Shown here: positions 57,090-64,000 of the stretch, piece by piece
Layout: every line of letters starts with the position of its first letter
Numbering within the stretch: the stretch's first letter is position 1
Assembly (NCBI GenBank): GCA_963818225.1
Contig: CAWFRO010000007.1
Location: 1-64,000, forward strand
Length of the DNA: 64,000 nt
Origin: Palsa-504 sp963818225
GTDB lineage: Bacteria; Actinomycetota; Actinomycetes; Streptosporangiales; Streptosporangiaceae
Direction of reading: 5' to 3'
Program-made: the position numbers and the translations under genes
The notes under the pieces: generated by a model
Told to the model about the DNA's origin: nothing
The model's database searches: none
Seen by the model: only the letters and a program-made list of their open reading frames with translations

Positions 57090-58244
57090 ATGAAAATCTT
57101 GGTGTTGGGCGGGGACGGATACCTCGGCTGGCCCACGGCGCTGCACCTGTCGGAGGCAGGCCACGAGGTCGCCGTCGCCGACAACTTCGTTCGCAGGCAC
57201 TACGACAACGAACTGGGCGTCGAGTCCCTGGTGCCGATCGAGCCGCTGCAGACCCGCATCGCCGTGTGGGAGGAACTGACCGGCAAGAAGATCGGGCTGT
57301 ACGTCGGCGACCTGACCGATCCGATCTTCACCTACCACATCATCCGGGACTTCGAGCCTGAGGCCGTGGTGCACTTCGCCGAGCAGCGGGCCGCTCCGTA
57401 CTCCATGATCGACCGCTCGCACGCGGTGTACACCCAGCAGAATAACGTGGTCGGCAATCTCAACCTGCTGTTCGCGATCGCCGAGACCAACCCCGACATC
57501 CACCTGGTCAAGCTGGGCACGATGGGCGAGTACGGCACGCCGAACATCGACATCGAAGAAGGCTGGCTGGACCTGGAGCACAACGGCCGGACCGACCGGG
57601 TGCTGTTCCCGAAGCGGCCGGGCTCCTTCTACCACCTGTCCAAGGTGCACGACAGTCACAACATCGAGTTCGCCTGCCGGATCTGGGACCTGCGGGCCAC
57701 CGACCTTAACCAGGGCGTGGTCTACGGCCAGCAGACGCCCGAGACGGCCCGGGACGAGCGGCTGGCCACCCGGTTCGACTACGACGCGGTGTTCGGCACG
57801 GTGCTGAACCGCTTCGCCATCCAGGCGGTCATCGGCCACCCGCTGACCGTGTACGGCTCCGGCGGCCAGACCCGCGGCATGATCGACATCCGGGACACGG
57901 TCCGCTGCATCCAGCTGGCCTGCGAGAACCCGGCCAACCGGGGCGAGTTCCGGGTGTTCAACCAGATCACCGAGTGGATGTCGGTCAAGGAGATCGCGGA
58001 GACGGTGGCCCGGGCCTACCCCGGCGACGTCACGGTCGAGAACGTGGACAACCCCCGGGTCGAGGCGCCCGAGCACTACTACAACGTCAAGCACACCAAG
58101 CTGATCGAGCTCGGCCTGGAGCCGCACCTGCTGTCGGACACGCTCATCGAGTCGCTGTTCGACGTCACCAAGCGGTACGCGCACCGGGTGCGGCTGGAGG
58201 CGCTGCGGCCGACCGTGAAGTGGCGGTCGCCCACCGCTGGCTGA
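57090..58244 (+). CDS. sqdB: UDP-sulfoquinovose synthase homologue
   Basis: A 384-residue SDR with the pattern of plant SQD1 and bacterial SqdB/archaeal Agl3: GGDGYLGWPTALHLSEAGHEV (8-28), VADNFVRR, VHFAEQRAAPYSMIDRSHAV, TQQNNVVGNLNLLFAI, LGTMGEYGTPNIDIEEG with Thr144, SFYHLSKVHDSHN with Tyr181 and Lys185, ATDLNQGVVYG, GQTRGMIDIRDTVRC, FRVFNQITEWMSVKEI and APEHYYNVKHTKLIELGLEPH. The enzyme converts UDP-glucose plus sulfite to UDP-sulfoquinovose. Residue positions match SQD1 almost one for one. An SQDG-type lipid transferase (SqdX, SqdD or SQD2 type) is not in the window; a GT2 and a GtrA protein are. Confidence 0.9.
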   Translation: MKILVLGGDGYLGWPTALHLSEAGHEVAVADNFVRRHYDNELGVESLVPIEPLQTRIAVWEELTGKKIGLYVGDLTDPIFTYHIIRDFEPEAVVHFAEQRAAPYSMIDRSHAVYTQQNNVVGNLNLLFAIAETNPDIHLVKLGTMGEYGTPNIDIEEGWLDLEHNGRTDRVLFPKRPGSFYHLSKVHDSHNIEFACRIWDLRATDLNQGVVYGQQTPETARDERLATRFDYDAVFGTVLNRFAIQAVIGHPLTVYGSGGQTRGMIDIRDTVRCIQLACENPANRGEFRVFNQITEWMSVKEIAETVARAYPGDVTVENVDNPRVEAPEHYYNVKHTKLIELGLEPHLLSDTLIESLFDVTKRYAHRVRLEALRPTVKWRSPTAG

Positions 58245-58281
58245 GGTCTGGTCCGCACACAGCTGGCGCGCGAAGGGTGAG

Positions 58282-58331
58282 CCACGGTCCGTTCGGTAAA
58301 ATGTCTGCTGACAATGCCGAACGGACCGTGG
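58282..58331. promoter_or_regulatory. Perfect 15-bp inverted repeat just upstream of the MBL gene
   Basis: CCACGGTCCGTTCGG (58282-58296) and CCGAACGGACCGTGG (58317-58331) are exact inverted copies with a 20-base spacer. The right arm ends seven bases before ATG 58339, leaving no room for a normal RBS outside the stem. It could terminate sqdB transcription (no T-run follows), be an operator, or hide the MBL translation start in a hairpin. Confidence 0.7.
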
Positions 58332-58338
58332 TGCATGT

Positions 58339-59148
58339 ATGGGGACTTGGGTCTGCGCTACCTGCGGTAACCACTTTCCGGACCCCCGCCCGGAGGTCTG
58401 CGCGGTGTGCGCGGACGAGCGGCAGTGGGTGCCGCCGGGCGGCCAGCGGTGGACAACGCTGGCCGAGCTGGCCGCGGCCGGGCACCGGTCCGACGTCCGG
58501 GTGGTCGAGCCCGGGCTGACCGGGATCGGCGCGGATCCGCCGGTCGCGATCGGGCAGCGGTCACTGCTGGTCACCACGGACCAGGGCAACCTGCTGTGGG
58601 ACCCGTCCGGGTTCATCGACGACGCGGCGGTGGCCGCGGTTCGCTCGGCGGGTGGGCTGCGCTTCGTGACCGCCAGCCATCCGCACTTCTACGGGGCGAT
58701 CGGCGAGTGGGCCCGCGAGTTCGGGGCCGAGATCCTGGTACCGGTGGACGACGTGGCCTGGCTGCGTGCGGACCCGGCGTTGCGCGTGCGGCTGTGGTCG
58801 GGGACGCTTCCCGTGCTGCCGGAGGTGACGCTGATCCAGTGCGGCGGGCACTTCCCCGGCAGCGCGGTACTGCACTGGGCGCCCGGGGCGTCGGGCCGCG
58901 GGGTGCTGCTGGCCGGGGACACGATGTTCGTGACGCCGGGCGAGGACCGCGTGTCGTTCATCTGGTCGGCGCCCAACCGGCTGCCGCTGTCCGAAGATGC
59001 CGTGCGCGGCGTGCTGTCGGCGGTTGAGCCGTTCCGGTTCGACCGTATCTACGGTGGCTGGTGGGCTCCGGTGCTGCGGTCCGGGGCGTGGGAGACGGTC
59101 CGGCGGTCCGGGTTGCGGTACATTGAGCACCTTCGCGGCACCGCTTAG
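58339..59148 (+). CDS. MBL-fold protein with N-terminal rubredoxin-like zinc ribbon
   Basis: A 269-residue protein. Four Cys in two CxxC knuckles (Cys6/Cys9 and Cys21/Cys24) form a rubredoxin-like metal site. The rest looks like a metallo-beta-lactamase fold: LLVTTDQGNLLWDPSGFIDDAAV, FVTASHPHFYGA, IQCGGHFPGSAVLHW and GVLLAGDTMFV. The canonical HxHxDH is reduced to HPHFYG, lacking the Asp-His, so a two-metal site is unlikely to be classical. Hydrolase or redox role is open. Initiation is unusual: no RBS and a 15-bp hairpin ends seven bases before the ATG. Confidence 0.8.
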   Translation: MGTWVCATCGNHFPDPRPEVCAVCADERQWVPPGGQRWTTLAELAAAGHRSDVRVVEPGLTGIGADPPVAIGQRSLLVTTDQGNLLWDPSGFIDDAAVAAVRSAGGLRFVTASHPHFYGAIGEWAREFGAEILVPVDDVAWLRADPALRVRLWSGTLPVLPEVTLIQCGGHFPGSAVLHWAPGASGRGVLLAGDTMFVTPGEDRVSFIWSAPNRLPLSEDAVRGVLSAVEPFRFDRIYGGWWAPVLRSGAWETVRRSGLRYIEHLRGTA

Positions 59149-59162
59149 CAATATTTATGGCG

Positions 59163-59207
59163 ACTGCATTTAGGGTCACTGCATTTAGAGCCGCTGCATT
59201 TAGGGCC
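59163..59207 (+). repeat. Three tandem 15-bp repeats (ACTGCATTTAGGGTC type)
   Basis: Units ACTGCATTTAGGGTC, ACTGCATTTAGAGCC and GCTGCATTTAGGGCC follow each other directly, starting 15 bases after the MBL stop; a partial fourth (GCTGCGCCC) follows. They lie in non-coding DNA between convergent genes. No hairpin. Possibly a VNTR or a protein-binding array. Confidence 0.75.
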
Positions 59208-59357
59208 GCTGCGCCCAGGCACTGCGTCGTCGCTATGGCCAAGGCGGCGGGAAGTTACTAATTACACCAATCCCGGCTATGCACCGGCCAAGACGAACGG
59301 CTAAGGCTGGCGCTTATTTCTGCGCGTACCATTTCCGGCACGCCGGCCCGGGCGGGC

Positions 59358-59715
59358 TCAGTGCGGGCGCAGCATCCAGGTGCCGGCGGCAGCGTCCCGG
59401 CGTAGCTCGTAGGCCCCGGCCGCCAGACCCTGGCCCGGCGACGCCTCGACCCGCCAGAACTCCAGCTCGGGCTGCGCGGGCTCGGGCTGGTTAGGCCTGG
59501 GCTGGCTGGGCTCGGGCTGGTTAGGCCCGGGCGCTGGGCTCGGGCTGGCTGGGCTCGGGCTCCGGGACGCCGGGATCCTGCCACCACTCCCGGTTGACCA
59601 CCCAGTGCTCGAGGATGGCGCGCACGGTGTACAGCCGGCCTCGCCACACGAACCTGGCCGGGCGGCCGTCGTCCCGCGCCTGGACGTTCACCGGCTCGCC
59701 GTAGACCCTGCTCAT
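59358..59715 (-). pseudogene. DUF6504-like small protein with Pro/Glu-repeat insert and one frameshift
   Basis: The N-terminal half reads MSRVYGEPVNVQARDDGRPARFVWRGRLYTVRAILEHWVVNREWWQ, the DUF6504 pattern. A repetitive PEPSQP/PNQPEP segment follows, within which the frame is lost near 59530: the first frame stops at 59521. The other frame continues as PELEFWRVEASPGQG, GAYELRRD and TGTWMLRPH to 59358, the expected C-terminal half. ATG 59715 is preferred to longer starts as it matches the family start. Often found near DNA polymerase IV or imuB-like genes in actinobacteria, but none is here. Function unknown. Confidence 0.75.
59455..59562 (-). repeat. Imperfect repeats encoding PEPSQP/PNQPEP
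   Basis: About four alternating copies of a GC-rich block related to GGCTGGGCTCGGGCTGGTTA. They split the two halves of the DUF6504 domain and include the frameshift, consistent with replication slippage. Confidence 0.65.
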
Positions 59716-59882
59716 GAAGTGCTTCCCGCTCGCCTCACCCGCGGCCCGGGCGCCCATGATCGAATATACGTTCACTCGAACAAGTATGCAAATAATTTCG
59801 TTCAGCTGAGTGTCGAACGCCCAGAAATGTCGGTGATGGTCGGCATAGTGGTGGTGTCGGGCAGTGGAGAAGGAGGCAAGAC

Positions 59883-60374
59883 GTGTGCTGGATCTGCGAC
59901 CATCCGGGCGCCACCGAGCGCGAGTACACCGAGCACATGCGGGAGCTGATCACCACGTACGGCTGGGCCGTGCAGGGCGTGGAACGGGACGGCATCCACC
60001 CGCCCTGGGCCTATACCGTCGGGCTCACCGAGCATCAGCGGCCCGAGCTGGTCATCACCGGTATGGGCCTGACCCGGGCCACCGGGGTGCTCAACGGCGT
60101 GGCCACGCACCTGCTGCGCGCGGACCCGCCTGAGCCGGGCACGCAGGCGCTGCTGCGCGACGGCCCGCTGGTCGAGATCGTCAGGGTGGCCGTGCCCTGG
60201 GCGCACCTGAACATGGCGATCGAGCTGTACGGCGACCGGATCCGCGCCCTGCAGCTCGTGCACGCCGACAAGCGCGGGAACTGGCCGTGGGACAGCCGGT
60301 ACCAGGGCGTCCGCGGCGGGCAGCCGATCCTCGGCCGCCGGGAGCCGGCCGAGCGGCGCAAGCGCGTCGGTTAG
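59883..60374 (+). CDS. DUF4262 domain protein
   Basis: A 163-residue protein beginning MCWICDHPGA and matching DUF4262: the IHPPWAYTVGLTEHQRPELVITGM block and a later conserved VPWAHLNMAIELYGD stretch, with the C-terminal NWPWDSRYQGVRGGQPILG. Start GTG 59883 has AAGGAGG. Its molecular role is unknown. It diverges from the DUF6504 gene across a 167-bp gap. Confidence 0.8.
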   Translation: MCWICDHPGATEREYTEHMRELITTYGWAVQGVERDGIHPPWAYTVGLTEHQRPELVITGMGLTRATGVLNGVATHLLRADPPEPGTQALLRDGPLVEIVRVAVPWAHLNMAIELYGDRIRALQLVHADKRGNWPWDSRYQGVRGGQPILGRREPAERRKRVG

Positions 60375-60424
60375 GGCGGCGCTGCGGCCGCCGGGCTTGC
60401 TTCCCGCCGGGCTAGCCTGATCCG

Positions 60425-61273
60425 GTGACCGCCGAAACCGACCTCTGCCTGGACGACGGGCGCACGCTGCACGTCTACGACACGGGGCCGCCCGACGCCG
60501 CGCTCGCGGTGTTCTGGCACCACGGCACGCCGAACACCGGCACGCCGCCGGAGCCGCTGTTCGGCGCCGCGGCCGAACGGGGCATCCGGTGGATCTCGCA
60601 CGATCGGCCCGGCTACGGCAGCTCGGCGCCGCAGCCCGGACGCGATATCGCGGCGGTCGCCGCCGACGTGGCCGCGATCGCGGACGCCTTCGGCCTGGGC
60701 TCGTTCGCCGTCATGGGGCACTCTGGCGGCGGTCCGCACGCGCTGGCCTGCACCGCGCTGCTCCCGGGCCGTGTGCTGGCCGCCGCGGCGATCTCGGGCC
60801 CGGCGCCGTTCCGGGCCGATGGCCTGGACTGGTTCGCGGGCATGGTCCCGTCTGGCCAGGCGCAGATGCGCGCCGCAGCAGCCGGACGGGCGGCCTATGA
60901 GAAATACCTGGAGACCGCCGGGTACGACCCGGAGATGTTCACTGCGGCCGACCACGCCGCGCTGGCTGGGCAGTGGGCCTGGCTGGCCCGCATCGCCGGC
61001 GAGGCCATCGAGGGCGGCCCGGAAGGCATGGTGGAGGACGAACTGGCCACGACCGCCCCCTGGGGGTTCGCGGTCGATCAGATCAGCGAGCCAGTCCTGA
61101 TCGTGCACGGCGGCCAGGACCGGACCGTGCCCGCCAGCCACGGGGCCTGGCTGGCCCGGCACGGCCGGCCCGCCGAGCTATGGATGCGCCCGGACGACGG
61201 GCACGTGTCAGTCCTCGTTTCCTCGGCCGTTCCGGCCCTGGACTGGCTGGTCAGCCAGACGCATGGCCGTTAG
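60425..61273 (+). CDS. Alpha/beta hydrolase
   Basis: A 282-residue hydrolase with oxyanion HHGTPNTG (32-39), HDRPGYGSS (59-67), nucleophile Ser100 in GHSGGGPHA, acid Asp in HGGQDRTVP near 238 and His in DDGHVSVL near 259. Lid domain in between is short. Resembles proline-iminopeptidase/haloalkane-hydrolase-like esterases; substrate unknown. It lies 50 bases after the DUF4262 gene, so cotranscription is possible. No strong RBS. Confidence 0.88.
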   Translation: MTAETDLCLDDGRTLHVYDTGPPDAALAVFWHHGTPNTGTPPEPLFGAAAERGIRWISHDRPGYGSSAPQPGRDIAAVAADVAAIADAFGLGSFAVMGHSGGGPHALACTALLPGRVLAAAAISGPAPFRADGLDWFAGMVPSGQAQMRAAAAGRAAYEKYLETAGYDPEMFTAADHAALAGQWAWLARIAGEAIEGGPEGMVEDELATTAPWGFAVDQISEPVLIVHGGQDRTVPASHGAWLARHGRPAELWMRPDDGHVSVLVSSAVPALDWLVSQTHGR

Positions 61274-61391
61274 GACGAGCCTGGGACGGGTGGCCCGGCT
61301 CCGCTGCTTCCAGAGCGCTAGCTCAGCAACTGCTGAAGCCTCCGTGCGGCGCGTGTCCCGCGCAGCTTCCCGGGATGAAACCCGCGCCTAA

Positions 61392-61733
61392 ATGTCAGCT
61401 ACCGCACCTATGGTTCTGGACATGTACGAACCAACCAGCCGGTACAACGTCACGGTCACGGTGACGGCCGACAACGGCGAGCTGCCCGACCTGGCGGCCT
61501 TCGCGGTGGCGGCCGATGAGGCGGCCTGGCGCAGGTCAGCCAGCATCGTCAGCGCGCATATGGCCGACAGGATTATCAGCATTGTCACCGTCTACTCCCC
61601 GGACCGGTACGCGGCCGTGGCGGTCGCCGAGGCCGTCGTAGCCGACGCGCTCAGGCACGTGGCCCCGTCGGCCGAGCCGCGGGCGGGCCAGGCCCGCCTC
61701 CGCGCGGAGGACTGGCCGATGTCCGCCGCCTGA
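61392..61733 (+). CDS. Small hypothetical protein
   Basis: A 113-residue frame (or 103 from ATG 61422). It has a beta-rich start (RYNVTVTVTADNG), helix DLAAFAVAADEAAWRRSASIVSAHMADRI, strand ISIVTVYSP and helix YAAVAVAEAVVADALRH: a possible ferredoxin-like fold. No family recognised and no clear RBS. Codon third positions look GC-rich as in true genes. Confidence 0.5.
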   Translation: MSATAPMVLDMYEPTSRYNVTVTVTADNGELPDLAAFAVAADEAAWRRSASIVSAHMADRIISIVTVYSPDRYAAVAVAEAVVADALRHVAPSAEPRAGQARLRAEDWPMSAA

Positions 61734-61813
61734 AGCGCGGCCCCTGGCCCGGCCGCATCCTGGTCTGATCGATGCCGCAGAGGCTGGTACCGCAACAGCG
61801 GCCCTGGGCCTGC

Positions 61814-62725
61814 TCAGCCCTCGCCGAAGTAATGCCCGTGCGCCAGGTCCTCGATGAGCCCGGGATGCTCCGGCTCCCAGCCGAGTACCTTCCGCGTCAC
61901 CTCACTGGAGGTCGGGTTGTCCACTCCCACGAAGGCGCCGAGGAAGGCGAAGCGCTCACCGGCCTGCGATGCAGAGATGCTGGCCACCGGCACGCCCGCC
62001 CCGCGCCCGATGGCGGCCGCGATGTCACGGAAGGGAATGCCCTCATCCGCGACCGCGTGCAGCCTGCTCCCGGCCGGGGCGTCCTCCAGGGCCAGCCGGT
62101 ACACCCGCGCCGCGTCGAGCGTGTGCACCGAAGGCCATCGGTTCGCGCCGTCCCCCACGTACCCCGACACGCCGGACTGCCGGGCGATGTCGATCAGGAC
62201 GTGCGCGAAGCCGTGGTGATCGAGCGAGCTGTGCACGATCGGGGGCAGCCGGACGACAGCGGACCGCACGCCGCGCCCGGCCAGCCCGATCACGAAGTTC
62301 TCCGCGTCGACCCGTGGGCCGCCGGGAGCAAAATCGGCCTCGGTGCCCGGCCGCCCGGTGATGCCCGCGAAGGCGAGCATGAGCGTGCCGGAGGTGGTGA
62401 CGAGCGGCTTGCCCGTCCCTTCGAGCGCCGAGGCGAGCGCCTCGGTGGCGGCCAGGTCCGCGGCGGCCGCGGCGGGCATGTCGCCCGCCCTCATCAGGTC
62501 GTGCTTGAAGGCGAGATGGATGACGCCGTCGGCCGCCTCGGCGGCCTCGCGCAGCCCGTCGAGATCGTCCAGGTCGCCGCGCCGGACCTCGGCACCAGCG
62601 GCCGCGAGCGCCTCGGCCGAGCGGTCCGAGCGCGCCAGCCCCACGACCTGATGCCCGGCCTGCAGCAGCTCGGGCACGACCGCCGAGCCGATGTGCCCGG
62701 ACGCGCCGGTTACGAAAACACGCAT
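61814..62725 (-). CDS. Extended SDR, NAD-dependent epimerase/dehydratase-like
   Basis: A 303-residue Rossmann protein: VTGASGHIGSAVVPELLQAGHQVVGLARSD (5-34), RRGDLDDLDGLREAA, HLAFKHD, and VRLPPIVHSSLDHHGF. The classical YxxxK is not in the usual place, so it may act like the atypical (NmrA-like or DUF-type) SDRs. ATG 62725 is 87 bases from the divergent TetR start, with two palindromes between, so it is the probable TetR target. Confidence 0.87.
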   Translation of the reverse strand: MRVFVTGASGHIGSAVVPELLQAGHQVVGLARSDRSAEALAAAGAEVRRGDLDDLDGLREAAEAADGVIHLAFKHDLMRAGDMPAAAAADLAATEALASALEGTGKPLVTTSGTLMLAFAGITGRPGTEADFAPGGPRVDAENFVIGLAGRGVRSAVVRLPPIVHSSLDHHGFAHVLIDIARQSGVSGYVGDGANRWPSVHTLDAARVYRLALEDAPAGSRLHAVADEGIPFRDIAAAIGRGAGVPVASISASQAGERFAFLGAFVGVDNPTSSEVTRKVLGWEPEHPGLIEDLAHGHYFGEG

Positions 62726-62745
62726 GGGAAGCCTCCCGAACGATC

Positions 62746-62796
62746 GATGTCACCTAGTGACATCACACTAGCATGCTCATGACACCAGGTGACATC
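62746..62796. promoter_or_regulatory. Two 19-bp palindromic TetR operators
   Basis: GATGTCACCTAGTGACATC (62746-62764) is a perfect palindrome around CTA. CATGACACCAGGTGACATC (62778-62796) is a diverged copy of the same design. They are 32 bp apart, in the divergent SDR/TetR gap; the second lies just before the tetR start. Confidence 0.8.
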
Positions 62797-62811
62797 AGCT
62801 ACTCTGGCCGC

Positions 62812-63378
62812 ATGGGCAGATGGCAGCCGGACGCGAGAACGCGGCTGCAGGAGGCGGCCCTGGCCCTGTACCGCGAGCGCGGGTACGAGCAGACGACTGT
62901 GGCGGAGATCGCGGCACGCGCGGGGCTTACGAAGCGAACGTTCTTCCGGTATTTCACGGACAAGCGCGAGGTGCTGTTCTGGGGCTCGGAGCTGCTCGAG
63001 CAGCGGATGGTGGCCGCCATCGAGGCCGCCCCCGCATCCGCCTCGGCTCTCGGCATGATCGGCGCGGCGCTGGACGCCGCCGCCGTCCGGTTCGAAGAGG
63101 TCCGCGAGTTCGCCGGCCCGCGGCACCAGATCATCGCCTCCAGCCCCGAACTCCAGGAACGCGAGCTGATCAAGGCCGCGTCACTGGCCGCCGCCATGGC
63201 CCGGGCCCTGCGCGCACGGGGATTCGGCGACACCGCCGCCACCCTCACCGCCCTCACCGGCACGACCATCATGCACGTCGCCTTCGAGCAATGGGTCGAG
63301 GACCCGGACCGGGCCCCGTTCCAGCAGGTCGCCAGGGATGCCCTGGGGCAGCTCCGGGAGATCGCCGCGGCCGGGTAA
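62812..63378 (+). CDS. TetR-family transcriptional regulator
   Basis: A 188-residue TetR protein: ARTRLQEAALALYRERGYEQTTVAEIAARAGLTKRTFFRYFTDKREVLFWGSE (about 8-60) is a canonical HTH, then a helical ligand domain. ATG 62812 is preferred to upstream ATGs, which would place an operator inside the gene. Likely represses itself and the divergent SDR gene through the palindromes at 62746 and 62778. Confidence 0.9.
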   Translation: MGRWQPDARTRLQEAALALYRERGYEQTTVAEIAARAGLTKRTFFRYFTDKREVLFWGSELLEQRMVAAIEAAPASASALGMIGAALDAAAVRFEEVREFAGPRHQIIASSPELQERELIKAASLAAAMARALRARGFGDTAATLTALTGTTIMHVAFEQWVEDPDRAPFQQVARDALGQLREIAAAG

Positions 63379-63489
63379 CTCAGGACCCGCATCCCGAAAC
63401 GGGCCGCGGCGCCTCGCTCGCCGATGATCTGCCGCCCCGCCCGCCCCGAGTCGCGGGCCTTCCTGCGCGCACTCGTCCGGCGCGGGACG

Positions 63490-64000
63490 TCAGCCCGCCA
63501 GGCTGGCCAGGAAGTGCTGCGTCTGCGCGTCCGTCGAATAAAGGACGGTTCCCATCATCCCGCGGGTGAGGAGCACCTTGTAGGTGTTGCGGATCAGCTG
63601 GTCGGCCTGGGCCTCGTTCACGCCTCCCCTGACCAGGGCCGGGTCCTTGCTGGCGCTCCTCACGGTGACCAGCTGCCCGTCTCGGTAAATCAGGTCAGGG
63701 CCGACGATCACGCCGTTCCAGTCGTACTCAAAGCCCTGCGCGGTGTAGACGCAGCCGACCTGATCGAAGCCGCCGTCGAGGGTCGCCCACAGCGCGCTGG
63801 GTGGCGCGCTGCCGACTGACCGATCGCCCTTGGCGTTCCACGGCCGGGCCCAGTCGCCGATGACCACGTCGGGGATGAGCCGGTCACCATCCGGATTGCT
63901 CCATCTCCAGCAGAAGCCGGCCGTCATACGAGCGGAGTATCCCGCGTCCAGCCGGTCACGCAGCACCGCCTCCAGCTCGTAAGGCGACTCGGTCACTGAC
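63490..64000 (-). CDS. DUF2075-type DNA/RNA helicase, C-terminal part (runs off window)
   Basis: The frame is open from the right window edge to a stop at 63490. It carries the C-terminal motifs of DUF2075 helicase-like proteins: SPYELEAVLRDRLDAGYSARMTAGFCWRWSNPDG, DWARPWNAKGD, GCVYTAQGFEYDWNGVIVGPDLIYR and NTYKVLLTRGMMGTVLYSTD (motif VI-like, ending in the LTRG arginine). The N-terminal GIY-YIG and/or ATPase part lies beyond 64000. Such proteins are linked to defence and DNA repair islands. Confidence 0.85.
   Translation of the reverse strand, partial: SVTESPYELEAVLRDRLDAGYSARMTAGFCWRWSNPDGDRLIPDVVIGDWARPWNAKGDRSVGSAPPSALWATLDGGFDQVGCVYTAQGFEYDWNGVIVGPDLIYRDGQLVTVRSASKDPALVRGGVNEAQADQLIRNTYKVLLTRGMMGTVLYSTDAQTQHFLASLAG

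Noticed and set aside
59163..59562. Repeat clusters as a possible CRISPR array
   Set aside because: Units are 15-30 bp, directly adjacent, without unique spacers, and no cas genes are present.

Overview
The window looks like chromosome of a high-GC actinobacterium. GC is very high by eye, RBSs are GGAGG-like, GTG and TTG starts are common, and the gene set is typical of the phylum: an AfsR/SARP-type regulator, a 13E12-family HNH protein, GlbO-type truncated haemoglobin, a second-type SSB, a BluB-CobT fusion and PadR/FtsX exporters. Streptosporangiales-like or another soil actinomycete is plausible, but the genus cannot be fixed from the sequence alone. I found no rRNA, tRNA, CRISPR array or convincing riboswitch.

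Left part (1-13.6 kb) is an accessory, partly decayed region. It holds an IS630-type transposase fragment at the window edge, a 51-bp relic of an acyl-CoA dehydrogenase tail, a GH18 chitinase-like gene, a broken LuxR regulator, a carboxymuconolactone-decarboxylase-like gene, an AfsR/SARP-type regulator with four frameshifts, two small ABM-fold proteins, an epoxide hydrolase, a carboxylesterase, a frameshifted IS110 element and a frameshifted small membrane protein. Long gene-poor stretches lie between them.

The middle (14-32 kb) holds an acyl-CoA dehydrogenase, an HNH nuclease, prolyl oligopeptidase, MscS channel, glbO and a broken 13E12 protein. It then has a catabolic-looking block of two FAD monooxygenases, two epoxide hydrolases, a TetR and a WYL regulator, each regulator beside a clear palindrome. 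EttA and a membrane diguanylate cyclase follow. From 32 to 38 kb there is ssb, with two DnaA-box-like sites upstream, an aldo/keto reductase and a tightly overlapping histidine-utilisation operon (hutU, an AllC-like M20 hydrolase, hutF) whose middle gene may perform the missing terminal step.

From 38 to 50 kb come PadR-ABC-FtsX (triple PadR-like operator), a three-FN3 surface protein, a cytosolic HtrA-like protease, a VOC protein, an O-methyltransferase and a pair of overlapping dynamin-like GTPases. From 50 to 54 kb is a corrin block: a siroheme/SUMT two-domain protein, a BluB-CobT fusion and CobH. From 54.5 to 58.3 kb a nucleotide-sugar epimerase, a GT2 glycosyltransferase, a GtrA-like membrane protein and a UDP-sulfoquinovose synthase homologue lie together. 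I regard this as the most promising candidate for an unusual system, namely sulfoquinovose decoration of the cell surface through a lipid carrier. The right end carries a rubredoxin/MBL protein behind a long perfect hairpin, DUF6504 and DUF4262 proteins, an alpha/beta hydrolase, an SDR/TetR divergent pair with two palindromic operators, and the C-terminal part of a DUF2075-type helicase.

A striking global feature is the number of single-base frameshifts in otherwise well-conserved genes (at least ten loci). Some lie in old mobile or regulatory DNA and look like true decay. Others lie in G/C tracts of likely functional genes (FtsX, HtrA, GTPase, DUF6504) and could be assembly errors.
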